The translations under genes and the position numbers were made by a program. From the NCBI RefSeq assembly GCF_003436275.1, contig NZ_QSOP01000009.1, positions 26,212 through 90,211 on the forward strand: DNA of 64,000 nucleotides, given 5' to 3'. Source of the stretch: Collinsella sp. TM09-10AT. Its GTDB lineage: Bacteria; Actinomycetota; Coriobacteriia; Coriobacteriales; Coriobacteriaceae. The notes under the pieces were generated by a model. It made no database searches and was not told the DNA's origin. It worked only from the letters and a program-made list of their open reading frames with translations. The stretch's first letter is position 1; each line of letters starts with the position of its first letter. Positions 57,352 to 64,000 of the stretch are shown in pieces.

Positions 57352-57741
57352 ATGTCAGTACCCGAAGCATTAAAGAAACTACGTAAGACTGTGGGCTTGA
57401 CTCAAAAGCAGCTCGCGGAGAAGGCGAACGTAAGTCTTGGAACTTATCGAACCTGGGAGCAAGGAACCGCCGGAATGCCGCTTGAAATGGCATTGACAAT
57501 TGCTCAGGCGCTCGACTGCACTCCGAACGACCTCTGCGGATGGCCGCCAGGCCTAAACGAGGGCTTTGCCGAGAGTCTGAAGCCCGAGGAGGGCGAGCTG
57601 CTCTACTGCTACCGGCAGAGTACCGAGAAGAGGCGCTCGAAGATCCTGGAGACGGCACGCGACCAGGCCGAGCTCTCCCAAGCTCAGGCTGAGGCATCTG
57701 GCGAAGAAGGGCTGGAAGCGGATCAAGTAAGGTCCGCGTAG
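57352..57741 (+). CDS. CI-like phage repressor, XRE family
   Basis: A 129-residue protein with an XRE helix-turn-helix (KKLRKTVGLTQKQLAEKANV, SLGTYRTWEQGTAGMP) and a helical C-terminus (LLYCYRQSTEKRRSKILETA). No LexA-like peptidase domain is visible, so induction is not by RecA-stimulated self-cleavage. The ATG at 57352 is seven bases after AGGAGG; an ATG at 57346 is too close. It probably holds the prophage silent through the three operators. Confidence 0.82.
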   Translation: MSVPEALKKLRKTVGLTQKQLAEKANVSLGTYRTWEQGTAGMPLEMALTIAQALDCTPNDLCGWPPGLNEGFAESLKPEEGELLYCYRQSTEKRRSKILETARDQAELSQAQAEASGEEGLEADQVRSA

Positions 57742-57770
57742 GCAACGGGCACCAAAACGCAAGCTACTCC

Positions 57771-57798
57771 CCCATTTTCGTAACCCCACGAAAATGGG
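57771..57798. repeat. Palindrome CCCATTTTCGT-N6-ACGAAAATGGG shared with dinD
   Basis: Perfect 11-bp arms (57771-57781 and 57788-57798). The same arms with the same 6-base spacing (last base missing) occur inside dinD at 21631-21657. Here it is 29 bases after the repressor stop. May be a transcript hairpin or a protein site. Confidence 0.6.
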
Positions 57799-57849
57799 CT
57801 GATCGGCTTGACCGTGCCGAGGACAAACGGTAATTTGGACAGCGGTATT

Positions 57850-57917
57850 GACGCGGGGACCCCACGGGGCCCGCGTCCAATAGAAAGGCGGCTGTCCCAA
57901 CGGGCGGGCGCCTTTTT
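57850..57917 (+). terminator. Two hairpins and T run after the repressor gene
   Basis: GACGCGGG/CCCGCGTC (57850-57877), then a GC-rich stem (57884-57911, imperfect) with TTTTT at 57912-57916. It ends the repressor transcript just before the next plus-strand gene. Confidence 0.65.
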
Positions 57918-57935
57918 CATTTAGGAGTGCAAGTC

Positions 57936-58532
57936 ATGGATAACGCAATCGACGAGCTCATAGCGGAATGCGAGGAGATCCTCGCGGACCCCGATTCCTA
58001 CAATCTCGTGAGCGAGGCAAAGAGAATCGAGTCTGCGCTAGAAACGGTCGTGCCCAAGGTCCGCGTGGGCCTGAAGATGTTTCGCGCGTCGGTCGCCGGT
58101 CATTCGTCATACGGGAGAAGGGATGCCGCCGAGGACATAAGGCGGCTCCAGTCGAAGGCTAGGCTGTATGCCGACGAAAGGCGCATGAGTTATGAGATTG
58201 AGAAGATGAAGTCCTCGGCAGCGGGGACAAACGTGAAAGTCGAGCAGCACGCAGACAGCAACGCGACATCAAGCTCAAGCTCCTCGTCCTCATCTTCCCT
58301 GAGGGCATCCGTCGACAGCTTGATGGAGACGGTCGCCGCGGACCGGATGCTCACCACGGAAGACAAGGACATGCTCGCCGCCTGCCTCGTTCAGATGGAA
58401 TTGGCAGCAAAACGCGGCGACCAGGCATCGCTGGCCGACCGCATGATCAAGGGATTGGAGATTGCGAAGAAGGGAGGGGAACTAGTGGCCGGTATCCTCG
58501 CCGTCGGCGGGAAGATCGCAGGGCTCCTCTAG
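57936..58532 (+). CDS. Unknown lysogeny-region protein with serine run
   Basis: A 198-residue protein: helical N-terminus (IDELIAECEEILADPDSYNL), a charged middle, ten consecutive serines near residue 115, and a helical C-terminus ending in GGELVAGILAVGGKIAGLL, which is amphipathic or membrane-active. AGGAG lies eight bases before the ATG. On the plus strand behind the repressor terminator, it is probably expressed in the lysogen; a role in phage defence or host change is possible but not shown. Confidence 0.65.
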   Translation: MDNAIDELIAECEEILADPDSYNLVSEAKRIESALETVVPKVRVGLKMFRASVAGHSSYGRRDAAEDIRRLQSKARLYADERRMSYEIEKMKSSAAGTNVKVEQHADSNATSSSSSSSSSSLRASVDSLMETVAADRMLTTEDKDMLAACLVQMELAAKRGDQASLADRMIKGLEIAKKGGELVAGILAVGGKIAGLL

Positions 58533-58819
58533 ACGCCCATGTATCCGATGAGGACCCATTGACCGGTCTGCGGGCACCTCACGGCGCGCACGTCATATTC
58601 GGATGCCAGGGAGTATGCGCACGGCCTGAGCGTCGCAAACGGGACAGGGCCCGCAGCGTCGTCCTTCACTCCAAGGGCGACGACCCTCACGGTGTCTCCG
58701 CGCTCCTGCGAAACGAGCTCGTACCCAAGGCTCAGCGGAATGCCCGTGAGCCCGTCGTAGATCATCGTGTCGCAGGAATCGTCCTCGTACGTATATGCGC
58801 CGACGCTGCAGCGAGCCAT
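58529..58819 (-). CDS. Unknown small protein
   Basis: A 96-residue protein (SCDTMIYDGLTGIPLSLGYE; VRVVALGVKDDAAGPVPFAT; CPQTGQWVLIGYMGV). GGAGGTACCC directly precedes the ATG. It converges with the previous gene with a four-base overlap. No family recognised. Confidence 0.55.
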   Translation of the reverse strand: MARCSVGAYTYEDDSCDTMIYDGLTGIPLSLGYELVSQERGDTVRVVALGVKDDAAGPVPFATLRPCAYSLASEYDVRAVRCPQTGQWVLIGYMGV

Positions 58820-58948
58820 GGGTACCTCCAGGAGCGTAAGTGGTGTTCATAACGATTATGACCCGCGGCGCGGCAGGGTTTTAGGATTTTCCGAAAAACC
58901 TCCAACGGCTCGGGCTCCGAAAAACCAGCCGCTGATTTGATTTAATCC

Positions 58949-58995
58949 TTAATTGCGCTAATCTTTTATATACTTTATTACTTAGCTGTGCTAAT
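58949..58995. promoter_or_regulatory. Direct-repeat operator and promoter of hicAB
   Basis: TTAATTGCGCTAAT (58949-58962) and TTAGCTGTGCTAAT (58982-58995) match at 11 of 14 positions and start 33 bases apart. The A/T-rich spacer holds TATACT. Probably bound by the HTH of HicB for autoregulation. Confidence 0.6.
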
Positions 58996-59021
58996 ATTTA
59001 ATTGTCGAAAGGAGTTAGGCG

Positions 59022-59201
59022 GTGACTAAGAAGAGGGACCTCGAGCGGGAGCTGACCGAAGCGGGCTACGTAAAGCTCAGCGGCACCGGCGCCAAGCACG
59101 ACAAGTTCCGCCGCGGGGACGTGACGGTGACAGTGCCCAGGCACCGGGAGATAAAGGAGACGACCGCGAGGGGAATCAGGAAGGAAGCGGGGCTGCTCTA
59201 G
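59022..59201 (+). CDS. hicA: HicA toxin, mRNA interferase
   Basis: A 59-residue protein starting at GTG 59022 with AAAGGAG upstream (TKKRDLERELTEAGYVKLSG). It has the HicA pattern: GxxKH (GTGAKHDKFRR), the catalytic histidine in the first of these, and VPRHREIKETTARGI before the end. HicA cleaves mRNA and is blocked by HicB. Length is typical. It is followed by hicB after 37 bases. Confidence 0.88.
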   Translation: MTKKRDLERELTEAGYVKLSGTGAKHDKFRRGDVTVTVPRHREIKETTARGIRKEAGLL

Positions 59202-59238
59202 CCCCGCCCTCCCCTTCACCGCAGGAAAGGAGACCACC

Positions 59239-59688
59239 ATGATCGTCATGCAGGAGTTCGAGGTCTACCCCGACCCCGAGGGCGGCTACGCCGTGGAGCC
59301 GTGCGGGCTCGCCGGGGCCACCGAGGGCGATACCTACGAGATGGCCGTGGAGATGGCCGTCGACTGGCTGCGCGTCCATGCCCTGGCGGCGCTGGAGCGC
59401 GGGGCGGAGTTCGAGGGCGGCGGGCTTGGCCATGCGCCGTCCCACGGCGGCACGATCGTCACCGTCGCGACCAGCGTCGAGCTGTCCGACATCCCGGCCG
59501 TAACCGCAGCCGAGGCCGCCGAGATGCTCGGCGTGAGCACCGCGCGCGTGGCGCAGCTCTGCCGCGACGGGAGTCTGAGCAGCTGGAGGGTCGGCAACAC
59601 CCGCATGGTGTCGCGCGACTCCATCGAGTACCGCATCGCGGCCAAGCCCGGGGCGGGCCGTCCGTGCAAGGCCGCGGCGGAGGCGTAG
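59239..59688 (+). CDS. hicB: HicB antitoxin with C-terminal helix-turn-helix
   Basis: A 149-residue protein. The N-terminal HicB fold has FEVYPDPEGGYAVEPCGLAG and DTYEMAVEMAVDWLRVHAL. The C-terminal ~60 residues form a MerR/excisionase-like helix-turn-helix (PAVTAAEAAEMLGVSTARVA; LSSWRVGNTRMVSRDSIEY). It neutralises HicA and probably represses its own promoter at the repeats 58949-58995. An unusual feature is the excisionase-type HTH beside the integrase gene. Confidence 0.85.
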   Translation: MIVMQEFEVYPDPEGGYAVEPCGLAGATEGDTYEMAVEMAVDWLRVHALAALERGAEFEGGGLGHAPSHGGTIVTVATSVELSDIPAVTAAEAAEMLGVSTARVAQLCRDGSLSSWRVGNTRMVSRDSIEYRIAAKPGAGRPCKAAAEA

Positions 59689-59723
59689 CCCCAGCAGAGC
59701 GGGCTCGGCATCTAAACAAAAAA

Positions 59724-59759
59724 GCCCCGTGCGGCAATCTTGGCGGATCCGCACGGGGC
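59724..59759 (+). terminator. Hairpin between hicB and integrase
   Basis: GCCCCGTGCGG (59724-59734) pairs with CCGCACGGGGC (59749-59759), 11 perfect pairs. AAAAAA precedes it, so it would also terminate leftward transcripts with a T run. Confidence 0.65.
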
Positions 59760-59797
59760 ATGCCCTCCGGCAAATAAGGGAAAGGCAGGACCATTAT

Positions 59798-61036
59798 ATG
59801 GCAACCAACGACAATTCCAGGTCAAAACTCGGCTCGAAGCGCGAGGTGGCTCCGGGCAAGTGGGTGATCCGCGTGCAGGCGGGCTTCCGCGCGGACGGAC
59901 ACGTGCGGCGCGTGTCGCGCACCGTCCACGGCACCGAGACCGAGGCCGACGTCGCCATCGCCCAGCTCGCCCGCGAGCTCGGCGTGTCCCAGGCGGCGCA
60001 CGCGGGCGTGACGCTCGACATGTACTACTGGGGCGTGTTCCGCGACTCGCCCAGCAACCGCGGCAAGCCGCGCTCAAAGGCGAGCCTACGCGAGTACGAC
60101 GGCCAGATGGACAACTACATCTCCCCCGTCCTGGGGTCGGTCGACATCTCCGAGATCACCCACGATATGATGCGAAGCTGCATCGAGCGCTCGGGCGCGC
60201 CGGCCAAGACCAAGACGACACTCCGCGCCGTCATGCGCCGCGCCTTCGATGACGGATGGGTGACGGTGGAGCCCTTCCGCCGCCGCGTCATAGCGCCCAA
60301 GGCCAAGCAGGCGCCCGTGGAGCCGTGGAGCATCCCCGAGGCCGCCGAGGCGCTGCGCAGGCTCGCCGCCAGCGACGACCGCGCGGACCTGGTCATGAAC
60401 GCCTACCTCATCCTGGGCCTGAGCGGACTGCGCAAGGAGGAGGCGCTGGCCGTGCGCCCGTGCGACCTCAAGGTCACCACGACCTACGACTTCGCCACTG
60501 GGCAGCCGACCGTGTCGGAGTACATCGAGGTCTGCCGCGCGTACACGGACGAGGACGGCGTGAAGGAGACCAAGAACGCCCATTCCGTGCGCACCGTGCC
60601 GGTTTTATTGGCGGGCCGCGAGCGCCTGCACCAGATCATGGACGCGCTGCGCCCGTCCATAACCGTCGAGGGCGGCACTTCGGTTACGGAGCAGGTGCGC
60701 GACTGGAGCGGCCAGCGCATCGTGAACATGCGCGGCGACAACCTCGTGCGCGCCTGGCGGCGCATGTGCGCACGCCATGACCTGCGGTATATCCCTCCCA
60801 AGGCCCTGCGCCACACGTCCGAGACCATCATGGCGGCGACCGAGGTCGACCCCCTTAGCATCATGGACCTGCATGGACACACGGACCTGGGGACAGATTA
60901 CCGCCATTACATCAAACCGGGCCTCGCGGAGCGCGAGAAGGCCGCCAGGCAGGTCGGGCGCGCCCTGCAGATCGTCGAGGGCGGCGGCGCGGACGGCGGT
61001 TTTAATGGCACCGGTCGCAGCGCCGAGACGCTCTAA
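59798..61036 (+). CDS. int: Phage integrase, tyrosine recombinase
   Basis: A 412-residue integrase. The N-terminal part has an AP2-like arm-binding domain (KWVIRVQAGFRADGHVRRVS), then a SAM-like core-binding domain (YDGQMDNYISPVLGSVDISE). Catalytic residues: Arg in LGLSGLRKEEALAV, KxxR in PPKALRHTSETIM (the usual first His is Lys), His in LHGHTDLGTDYRHYIKPG and the terminal Tyr of that motif. AAGGCAGGA precedes the ATG at 59798. It lies beside attR and should insert the phage in tRNA-Lys. Confidence 0.93.
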   Translation: MATNDNSRSKLGSKREVAPGKWVIRVQAGFRADGHVRRVSRTVHGTETEADVAIAQLARELGVSQAAHAGVTLDMYYWGVFRDSPSNRGKPRSKASLREYDGQMDNYISPVLGSVDISEITHDMMRSCIERSGAPAKTKTTLRAVMRRAFDDGWVTVEPFRRRVIAPKAKQAPVEPWSIPEAAEALRRLAASDDRADLVMNAYLILGLSGLRKEEALAVRPCDLKVTTTYDFATGQPTVSEYIEVCRAYTDEDGVKETKNAHSVRTVPVLLAGRERLHQIMDALRPSITVEGGTSVTEQVRDWSGQRIVNMRGDNLVRAWRRMCARHDLRYIPPKALRHTSETIMAATEVDPLSIMDLHGHTDLGTDYRHYIKPGLAEREKAARQVGRALQIVEGGGADGGFNGTGRSAETL

Positions 61037-61077
61037 AATTGCATTTTCTAGGTCCACTACCTGCAAAATGCATAAAA

Positions 61078-61113
61078 CGCCCCCTGCCGCGCATAAACGG
61101 CAGGGGGCGTAAA
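61078..61113 (+). terminator. Terminator after integrase
   Basis: CGCCCCCTGCCG (61078-61089) and CGGCAGGGGGCG (61098-61109) form a perfect 12-bp stem, followed by TAAAA. It is symmetric in function and shields the tRNA genes. Confidence 0.75.
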
Positions 61114-61198
61114 ACGCGAACGGTAACGGACGGTTATGATTTGGCTTCTCGGTAAACAAAAAAGGCCAACGCCGAAGCGCTGACCTGTGCGTTCTTTG

Positions 61199-61244
61199 GG
61201 TGGGCCGTCAGGGGGTCGAACCCTGGACCTTGGGATTAAGAGTC
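61199..61244. repeat. attR: phage-supplied 3' half of tRNA-Lys
   Basis: Identical 46 bases to attL (22389-22434). The base before it (61198) is G, while attL has T, so the CCA code is present at attL and absent here. The crossover thus lies within the 46 bases. Confidence 0.92.
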
Positions 61245-61273
61245 CCCTGCTCTACCAACTGAGCTAACGACCC
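61201..61273 (-). tRNA. tRNA-Lys (CUU), restored by the prophage
   Basis: A full cloverleaf: acceptor GGGTCGT/ACGGCCC with discriminator A, D-arm GCTC/GAGC, anticodon stem GGGGA/TCCCA with loop CTCTTAA (anticodon CTT), and T-arm CAGGG/CCCTG with loop TTCGACC. The 3' CCA is not encoded: the genome reads CCC. The 3' part comes from the phage. Confidence 0.95.
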
Positions 61274-61316
61274 AAAGCTAAAGTCCGTGGTGGCGGACTT
61301 TAGAGGAGATATCGTG

Positions 61317-61392
61317 TGGTGGGCCGTCAGGGGGTCGAACCCTGGACCTTGGGATTAAGAGTCCCCTGCTCTACCAACTGAGCTAACGACCC
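61317..61392 (-). tRNA. tRNA-Lys (CUU), second copy
   Basis: The same 73-base body as the first copy, with CCA encoded at 61317-61319. It is 44 bases from the first copy and is also a possible attachment site for the same integrase. Confidence 0.96.
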
Positions 61393-61414
61393 GATATCGA
61401 CACGAAGCAAGAAC

Positions 61415-61491
61415 TGGGGTGGGTAAAGGGACTCGAACCCTCGACCTACGGGACCACAACCCGTCGCTCTAGCCAACTGAGCTACACCCAC
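61415..61491 (-). tRNA. tRNA-His (GUG)
   Basis: Acceptor GTGGGTG/TACCCAC, discriminator C, anticodon loop TTGTGGT (anticodon GTG), T-loop TTCGAGT, CCA encoded at 61415-61417. A G at 61492 can be the G-1 that marks tRNA-His. Confidence 0.96.
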
Positions 61492-61655
61492 CGTGTCCTG
61501 TGCGCTTCGCGCTCGACTATTATTGCAAGGAACGCCACGCGATGCAAGCCCCAATTTTCAAGAATTTTGAAAAGAGTTTTTCGAGCCCGTTTCGAGCAAA
61601 TCCCACCGGTTCCATAGGAGTAAACTTGCTCCACCCAATGCTCGAAAGGATAGGC

Positions 61656-62837
61656 ATGAAAGAACTCTCCAACCGCACGGCGGCGTTTACCGATTCGGTC
61701 ATCCGCCGCATGACGCGCATCTCCAACAAGTATGGTGCCGTCAACCTGTCGCAGGGCTTCCCCGATTTCGATCCCCCGGCGCAGCTGCTCGATAGCCTCA
61801 GCACCATTGCCACCGACCCCAAGCCGCTTTACCACCAGTACTCCATCACCTGGGGCTCCCAGGCCATGCGCGAGGCGCTTGCCACCAAGCAGGAGCACTT
61901 TATGGGCATGCCGATCAACCCCAACGAGAACATCGTGGTCACCTGCGGCTCCACCGAGGCCATGATGGCCGCCATGATGACGGTCACAAACCCCGGCGAC
62001 AAGGTCGTCATTTTCTCGCCGTTCTACGAGAACTACGGCGCCGACACGATCCTCTCGGGCGCTGAGCCCATCTATGTGCCGCTCAACCCGCCCACCTTTG
62101 ACTTCGACCGTGAGGTCCTCGAGGCAGCCTTCCGAGACAACGATCCCAAGGCAATCGTCCTATGCAACCCGTCCAACCCCTGTGGCAAGGTCTTTACCCG
62201 CGAGGAGCTCACCTTTATCGCAGACCTGTGCAAAAAGTACGACGCCTACTGCATCACCGACGAGGTATACGAGCACATCGTCTACGCGCCCCACGAGCAC
62301 GTCTATATGGCCACGCTGCCCGGCATGTTCGAGCGAACCGTCAGCTGCAGCTCGCTGTCCAAGACCTACTCCATCACCGGCTGGCGTCTGGGCTACACTA
62401 TCGCCCCTGCCGAAATCACCGAGCGCATCAAGAAGGTTCACGACTTCCTCACCGTAGGCGCCGCCGCTCCCCTGCAAGAGGCCGTCGTCACCGCCCTCAA
62501 CTTCGACGACAGCTATTACCAGGAGGTCCTCGACCTCTACACCGCCAAGCGCGACCTATTCTGTCAGGGGCTCGATAGCATCGGTCTTGAGCACAACGTG
62601 CCGCAGGGCGCCTACTACGTGATGATGGATATCTCGGAGTTTGGCTATGACAGCGACCTCGACTTCTGCGAGGACCTGGCCTCCAAGGTGGGCGTGGGCG
62701 CTGTTCCCGGATCGAGCTTCTTCCGCGAGCCCGTCAACCATCTGATTCGTTTCCACTTTGCCAAGCGAGACGAGACGCTCAACGCTGCGCTTGAGAACCT
62801 CAAGTCGCTACGTGATAAAATCAACCCGCGCGGGTAA
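61656..62837 (+). CDS. Class I/II PLP-dependent aminotransferase
   Basis: A 393-residue aminotransferase of fold type I. It contains NLSQGFPDFDPP, VTCGSTEAMMAAM, CNPSNPCGKVF, ITDEVYEHIVY and the PLP lysine in SSLSKTYSITGWRLGY; the arginine for the substrate carboxylate is in HLIRFHFAK. The QGFPDF start is typical of the kynurenine/glutamine/methionine transaminase group. The ATG at 61656 follows AAAGGA. It stands alone between the tRNA cluster and a terminator; substrate not certain. Confidence 0.88.
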   Translation: MKELSNRTAAFTDSVIRRMTRISNKYGAVNLSQGFPDFDPPAQLLDSLSTIATDPKPLYHQYSITWGSQAMREALATKQEHFMGMPINPNENIVVTCGSTEAMMAAMMTVTNPGDKVVIFSPFYENYGADTILSGAEPIYVPLNPPTFDFDREVLEAAFRDNDPKAIVLCNPSNPCGKVFTREELTFIADLCKKYDAYCITDEVYEHIVYAPHEHVYMATLPGMFERTVSCSSLSKTYSITGWRLGYTIAPAEITERIKKVHDFLTVGAAAPLQEAVVTALNFDDSYYQEVLDLYTAKRDLFCQGLDSIGLEHNVPQGAYYVMMDISEFGYDSDLDFCEDLASKVGVGAVPGSSFFREPVNHLIRFHFAKRDETLNAALENLKSLRDKINPRG

Positions 62838-62862
62838 GGACGGTCAGTAACTAAAGGCACTA

Positions 62863-62903
62863 AAGAAACCTCGTGAACCCGTTGGGCCATGAGGTTTCTT
62901 TTT
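62863..62903 (+). terminator. Terminator after aminotransferase
   Basis: AAGAAACCTC (62863-62872) pairs with GAGGTTTCTT (62891-62900), followed by TTTA on the plus strand. Confidence 0.8.
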
Positions 62904-62973
62904 ATAGCGACCTCATTTATTTTTTAGAGCGCTATACTTTAGTCACGGAGCAACTCGTCCAGAGAGGAATACT

Positions 62974-63864
62974 ATGGCAGAGCAGCAGCTTATCGGAGCG
63001 CTCGAGGCCGGCGGCACCAAGATGGTCTGCGCCACGGGCTATGCAGACGGCACGGTCCTGGAACGCGAGCAGATTGCGACCACGACCCCGCAGGAGACCG
63101 TTGAGGCCGTCAACGCATGGTTTGCCGACAAGGACATCGCCGCGCTGGGCATCGGCGCCTTTGGCCCCACCGCAGTCAACCCTGCCTCGTCCCAATACGG
63201 CAAGATCCTGGAGACGCCCAAAACGGCATGGCGCTACTTTGACCTGCTGGGCACCATCCAAAACGAGCTCAATATTCCCTACGGCTACGACACCGACGTC
63301 AACGTCGCCTGCCTGGGCGAGGTCACCCTTGGTTGCGCCCAGGGCCTCACTGACGTGGTGTATCTGACCATCGGTACCGGCGTGGGCGCCGGCGTGCTCT
63401 CGGGCGGTAAGCTCGTGCACGGCATGATGCATCCCGAGGCCGGCCACATCCTGGTCACTCGCGACCCGCGCGACACCATTGGCGAGCACAGCGGCTGCCC
63501 CTTCCACGACAACTGCCTCGAGGGCCTCATCGCCGGTCCCGGCGTCAAAAAGCGCTGGGGTGGCAAGAGCGCCGGAGAGATGGCCGATGACCCGGAGGCC
63601 ATGGGCCTGCTCGCCGGCTATCTGGCGCAGGCGCTCATGACCTACATCCTGTGCTACGCACCGCAAAAGATCGTCATCGGTGGCGGCGTGGCCGACCACA
63701 CCCCCATCGTGCCGCTCGCGCGCAAGAAGTGCGCCGAGATGCTCAACGGCTACATCGTCACGCCCGAGATGGCCGACATCGATAACTACATCGTCAACAA
63801 CAGCCTCGAGGGCAAGCAGGGCATTATGGGCTGCCTGGCCCTGGGCGCACAGGCGCTTCAGTAG
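62974..63864 (+). CDS. ROK-family sugar kinase, fructokinase-like
   Basis: A 296-residue ROK kinase. GALEAGGTKMVCA is the phosphate loop, IGAFGPTAV and DTDVNVACLGEVTLG carry the catalytic Asp, TIGTGVGAGVLSGG follows, and the zinc motif is HSGCPFHDNCLEG. The order and the GAFGP signature fit fructokinases of the ScrK/GmuE group, which phosphorylate fructose (or mannose) with ATP. AGAGAGGAAT precedes the ATG. It is the last gene of the window. Confidence 0.88.
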   Translation: MAEQQLIGALEAGGTKMVCATGYADGTVLEREQIATTTPQETVEAVNAWFADKDIAALGIGAFGPTAVNPASSQYGKILETPKTAWRYFDLLGTIQNELNIPYGYDTDVNVACLGEVTLGCAQGLTDVVYLTIGTGVGAGVLSGGKLVHGMMHPEAGHILVTRDPRDTIGEHSGCPFHDNCLEGLIAGPGVKKRWGGKSAGEMADDPEAMGLLAGYLAQALMTYILCYAPQKIVIGGGVADHTPIVPLARKKCAEMLNGYIVTPEMADIDNYIVNNSLEGKQGIMGCLALGAQALQ

Positions 63865-64000
63865 CAGACGCACCCACAGGGCGTGGCGCGCCCGGCAAAT
63901 CCGACCTACGGAACGACGCCACCACGTCTCATATAAGCCCTCAAATAAAAAGGCTCTGTTAGACCAAATTTGACACGATCGGCTGTTCGTCGAACCGGGA
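63865..64000. other. Right edge, no gene seen; possible start of an insertion sequence
   Basis: After the kinase stop, GGCTCTGTTAGACCAAATTT begins at 63951 and resembles an IS end, but only 50 bases are visible and no repeat partner is in the window. Confidence 0.25.

Larger units (their letters stand above)
22389..61244. mobile_element. Complete siphovirus prophage in a tRNA-Lys gene
   Basis: Bounded by 46-bp direct repeats (22389-22434 and 61199-61244) that equal the 3' part of tRNA-Lys. The integrase lies next to the right copy. Inside are lysogeny control, replication, packaging (terS, terL), HK97-type capsid, connectors, tail tube, tail chaperones with frameshift, a 1052-residue tape measure, tail tip, a diversity-generating retroelement and lysis genes, nearly all leftward. 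All structural modules are present; three frames look damaged (tail gene 30481-32808, replication gene near 52240, ParB/DUF4417 tail), so inducibility is uncertain. Confidence 0.93.

Overview
The window looks like a high-GC Gram-positive chromosome of the Coriobacteriia, most likely Collinsella or a close relative. This is inferred from base composition, strong AGGAGG ribosome binding sites, the SUF operon with an Rrf2 regulator, the GGGtGRT protein and the LPxTG surface protein. It is not proven by a marker gene. About 25 kb of host chromosome flanks a complete prophage of about 38.9 kb (22389-61244).

Left host part (1-22388): a leftward operon of five family 2 glycosyltransferases (1-5332) and a divergent sixth one, probably for a cell-surface polysaccharide; an AAA-ATPase-like protein; a sortase-anchored surface protein; an Rrf2 regulator and the operon sufC-sufB-sufD-sufS-sufU for iron-sulfur cluster assembly, bracketed by three copies of one 31-bp inverted motif; a REP-associated tyrosine transposase; a second scaffold-like iron-sulfur protein paired with a GGGtGRT protein; a flavoprotein; and dinD.

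Prophage: inserted in the 3' half of a tRNA-Lys gene, giving 46-bp attL and attR copies. The right end carries the integrase, a hicA-hicB toxin-antitoxin pair and a cI/cro-like switch with three spaced operators. The early operon runs leftward: small membrane and DNA-binding proteins, ParB-like protein, a second tyrosine recombinase, a DUF6291-type replication protein, many small unknowns, a PD-(D/E)XK nuclease and a sigma-like late regulator. The late operon follows: HNH, ParB/DUF4417, terminases, portal, capsid, connectors, tail tube, tail chaperones with a -1 frameshift site, tape measure, tail tip and lysis genes. This is a siphovirus of HK97/SPP1 style.

The most notable system is a diversity-generating retroelement (DGR) inside the tail-tip/lysis region: variable protein (27081-27989) with VR (27097-27220), avd (26506-26976), template repeat TR (26359-26482) and reverse transcriptase (24903-26150). 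TR and VR are 124 bp each and differ at 8 positions. All 8 are adenines of the TR in the coding sense (24 such adenines; the 100 other positions are identical). This is the signature of adenine-directed mutagenic retrohoming, and it would let the phage vary its probable receptor-binding protein.

Right host part (61201-64000): tRNA-Lys (restored by the phage), a second tRNA-Lys, tRNA-His, a class I/II aminotransferase and a ROK-family sugar kinase. Several reading frames are broken or shifted (tail gene with in-frame TAG, replication gene, ParB/DUF4417 tail, G9 tract in the RT); each is listed separately.
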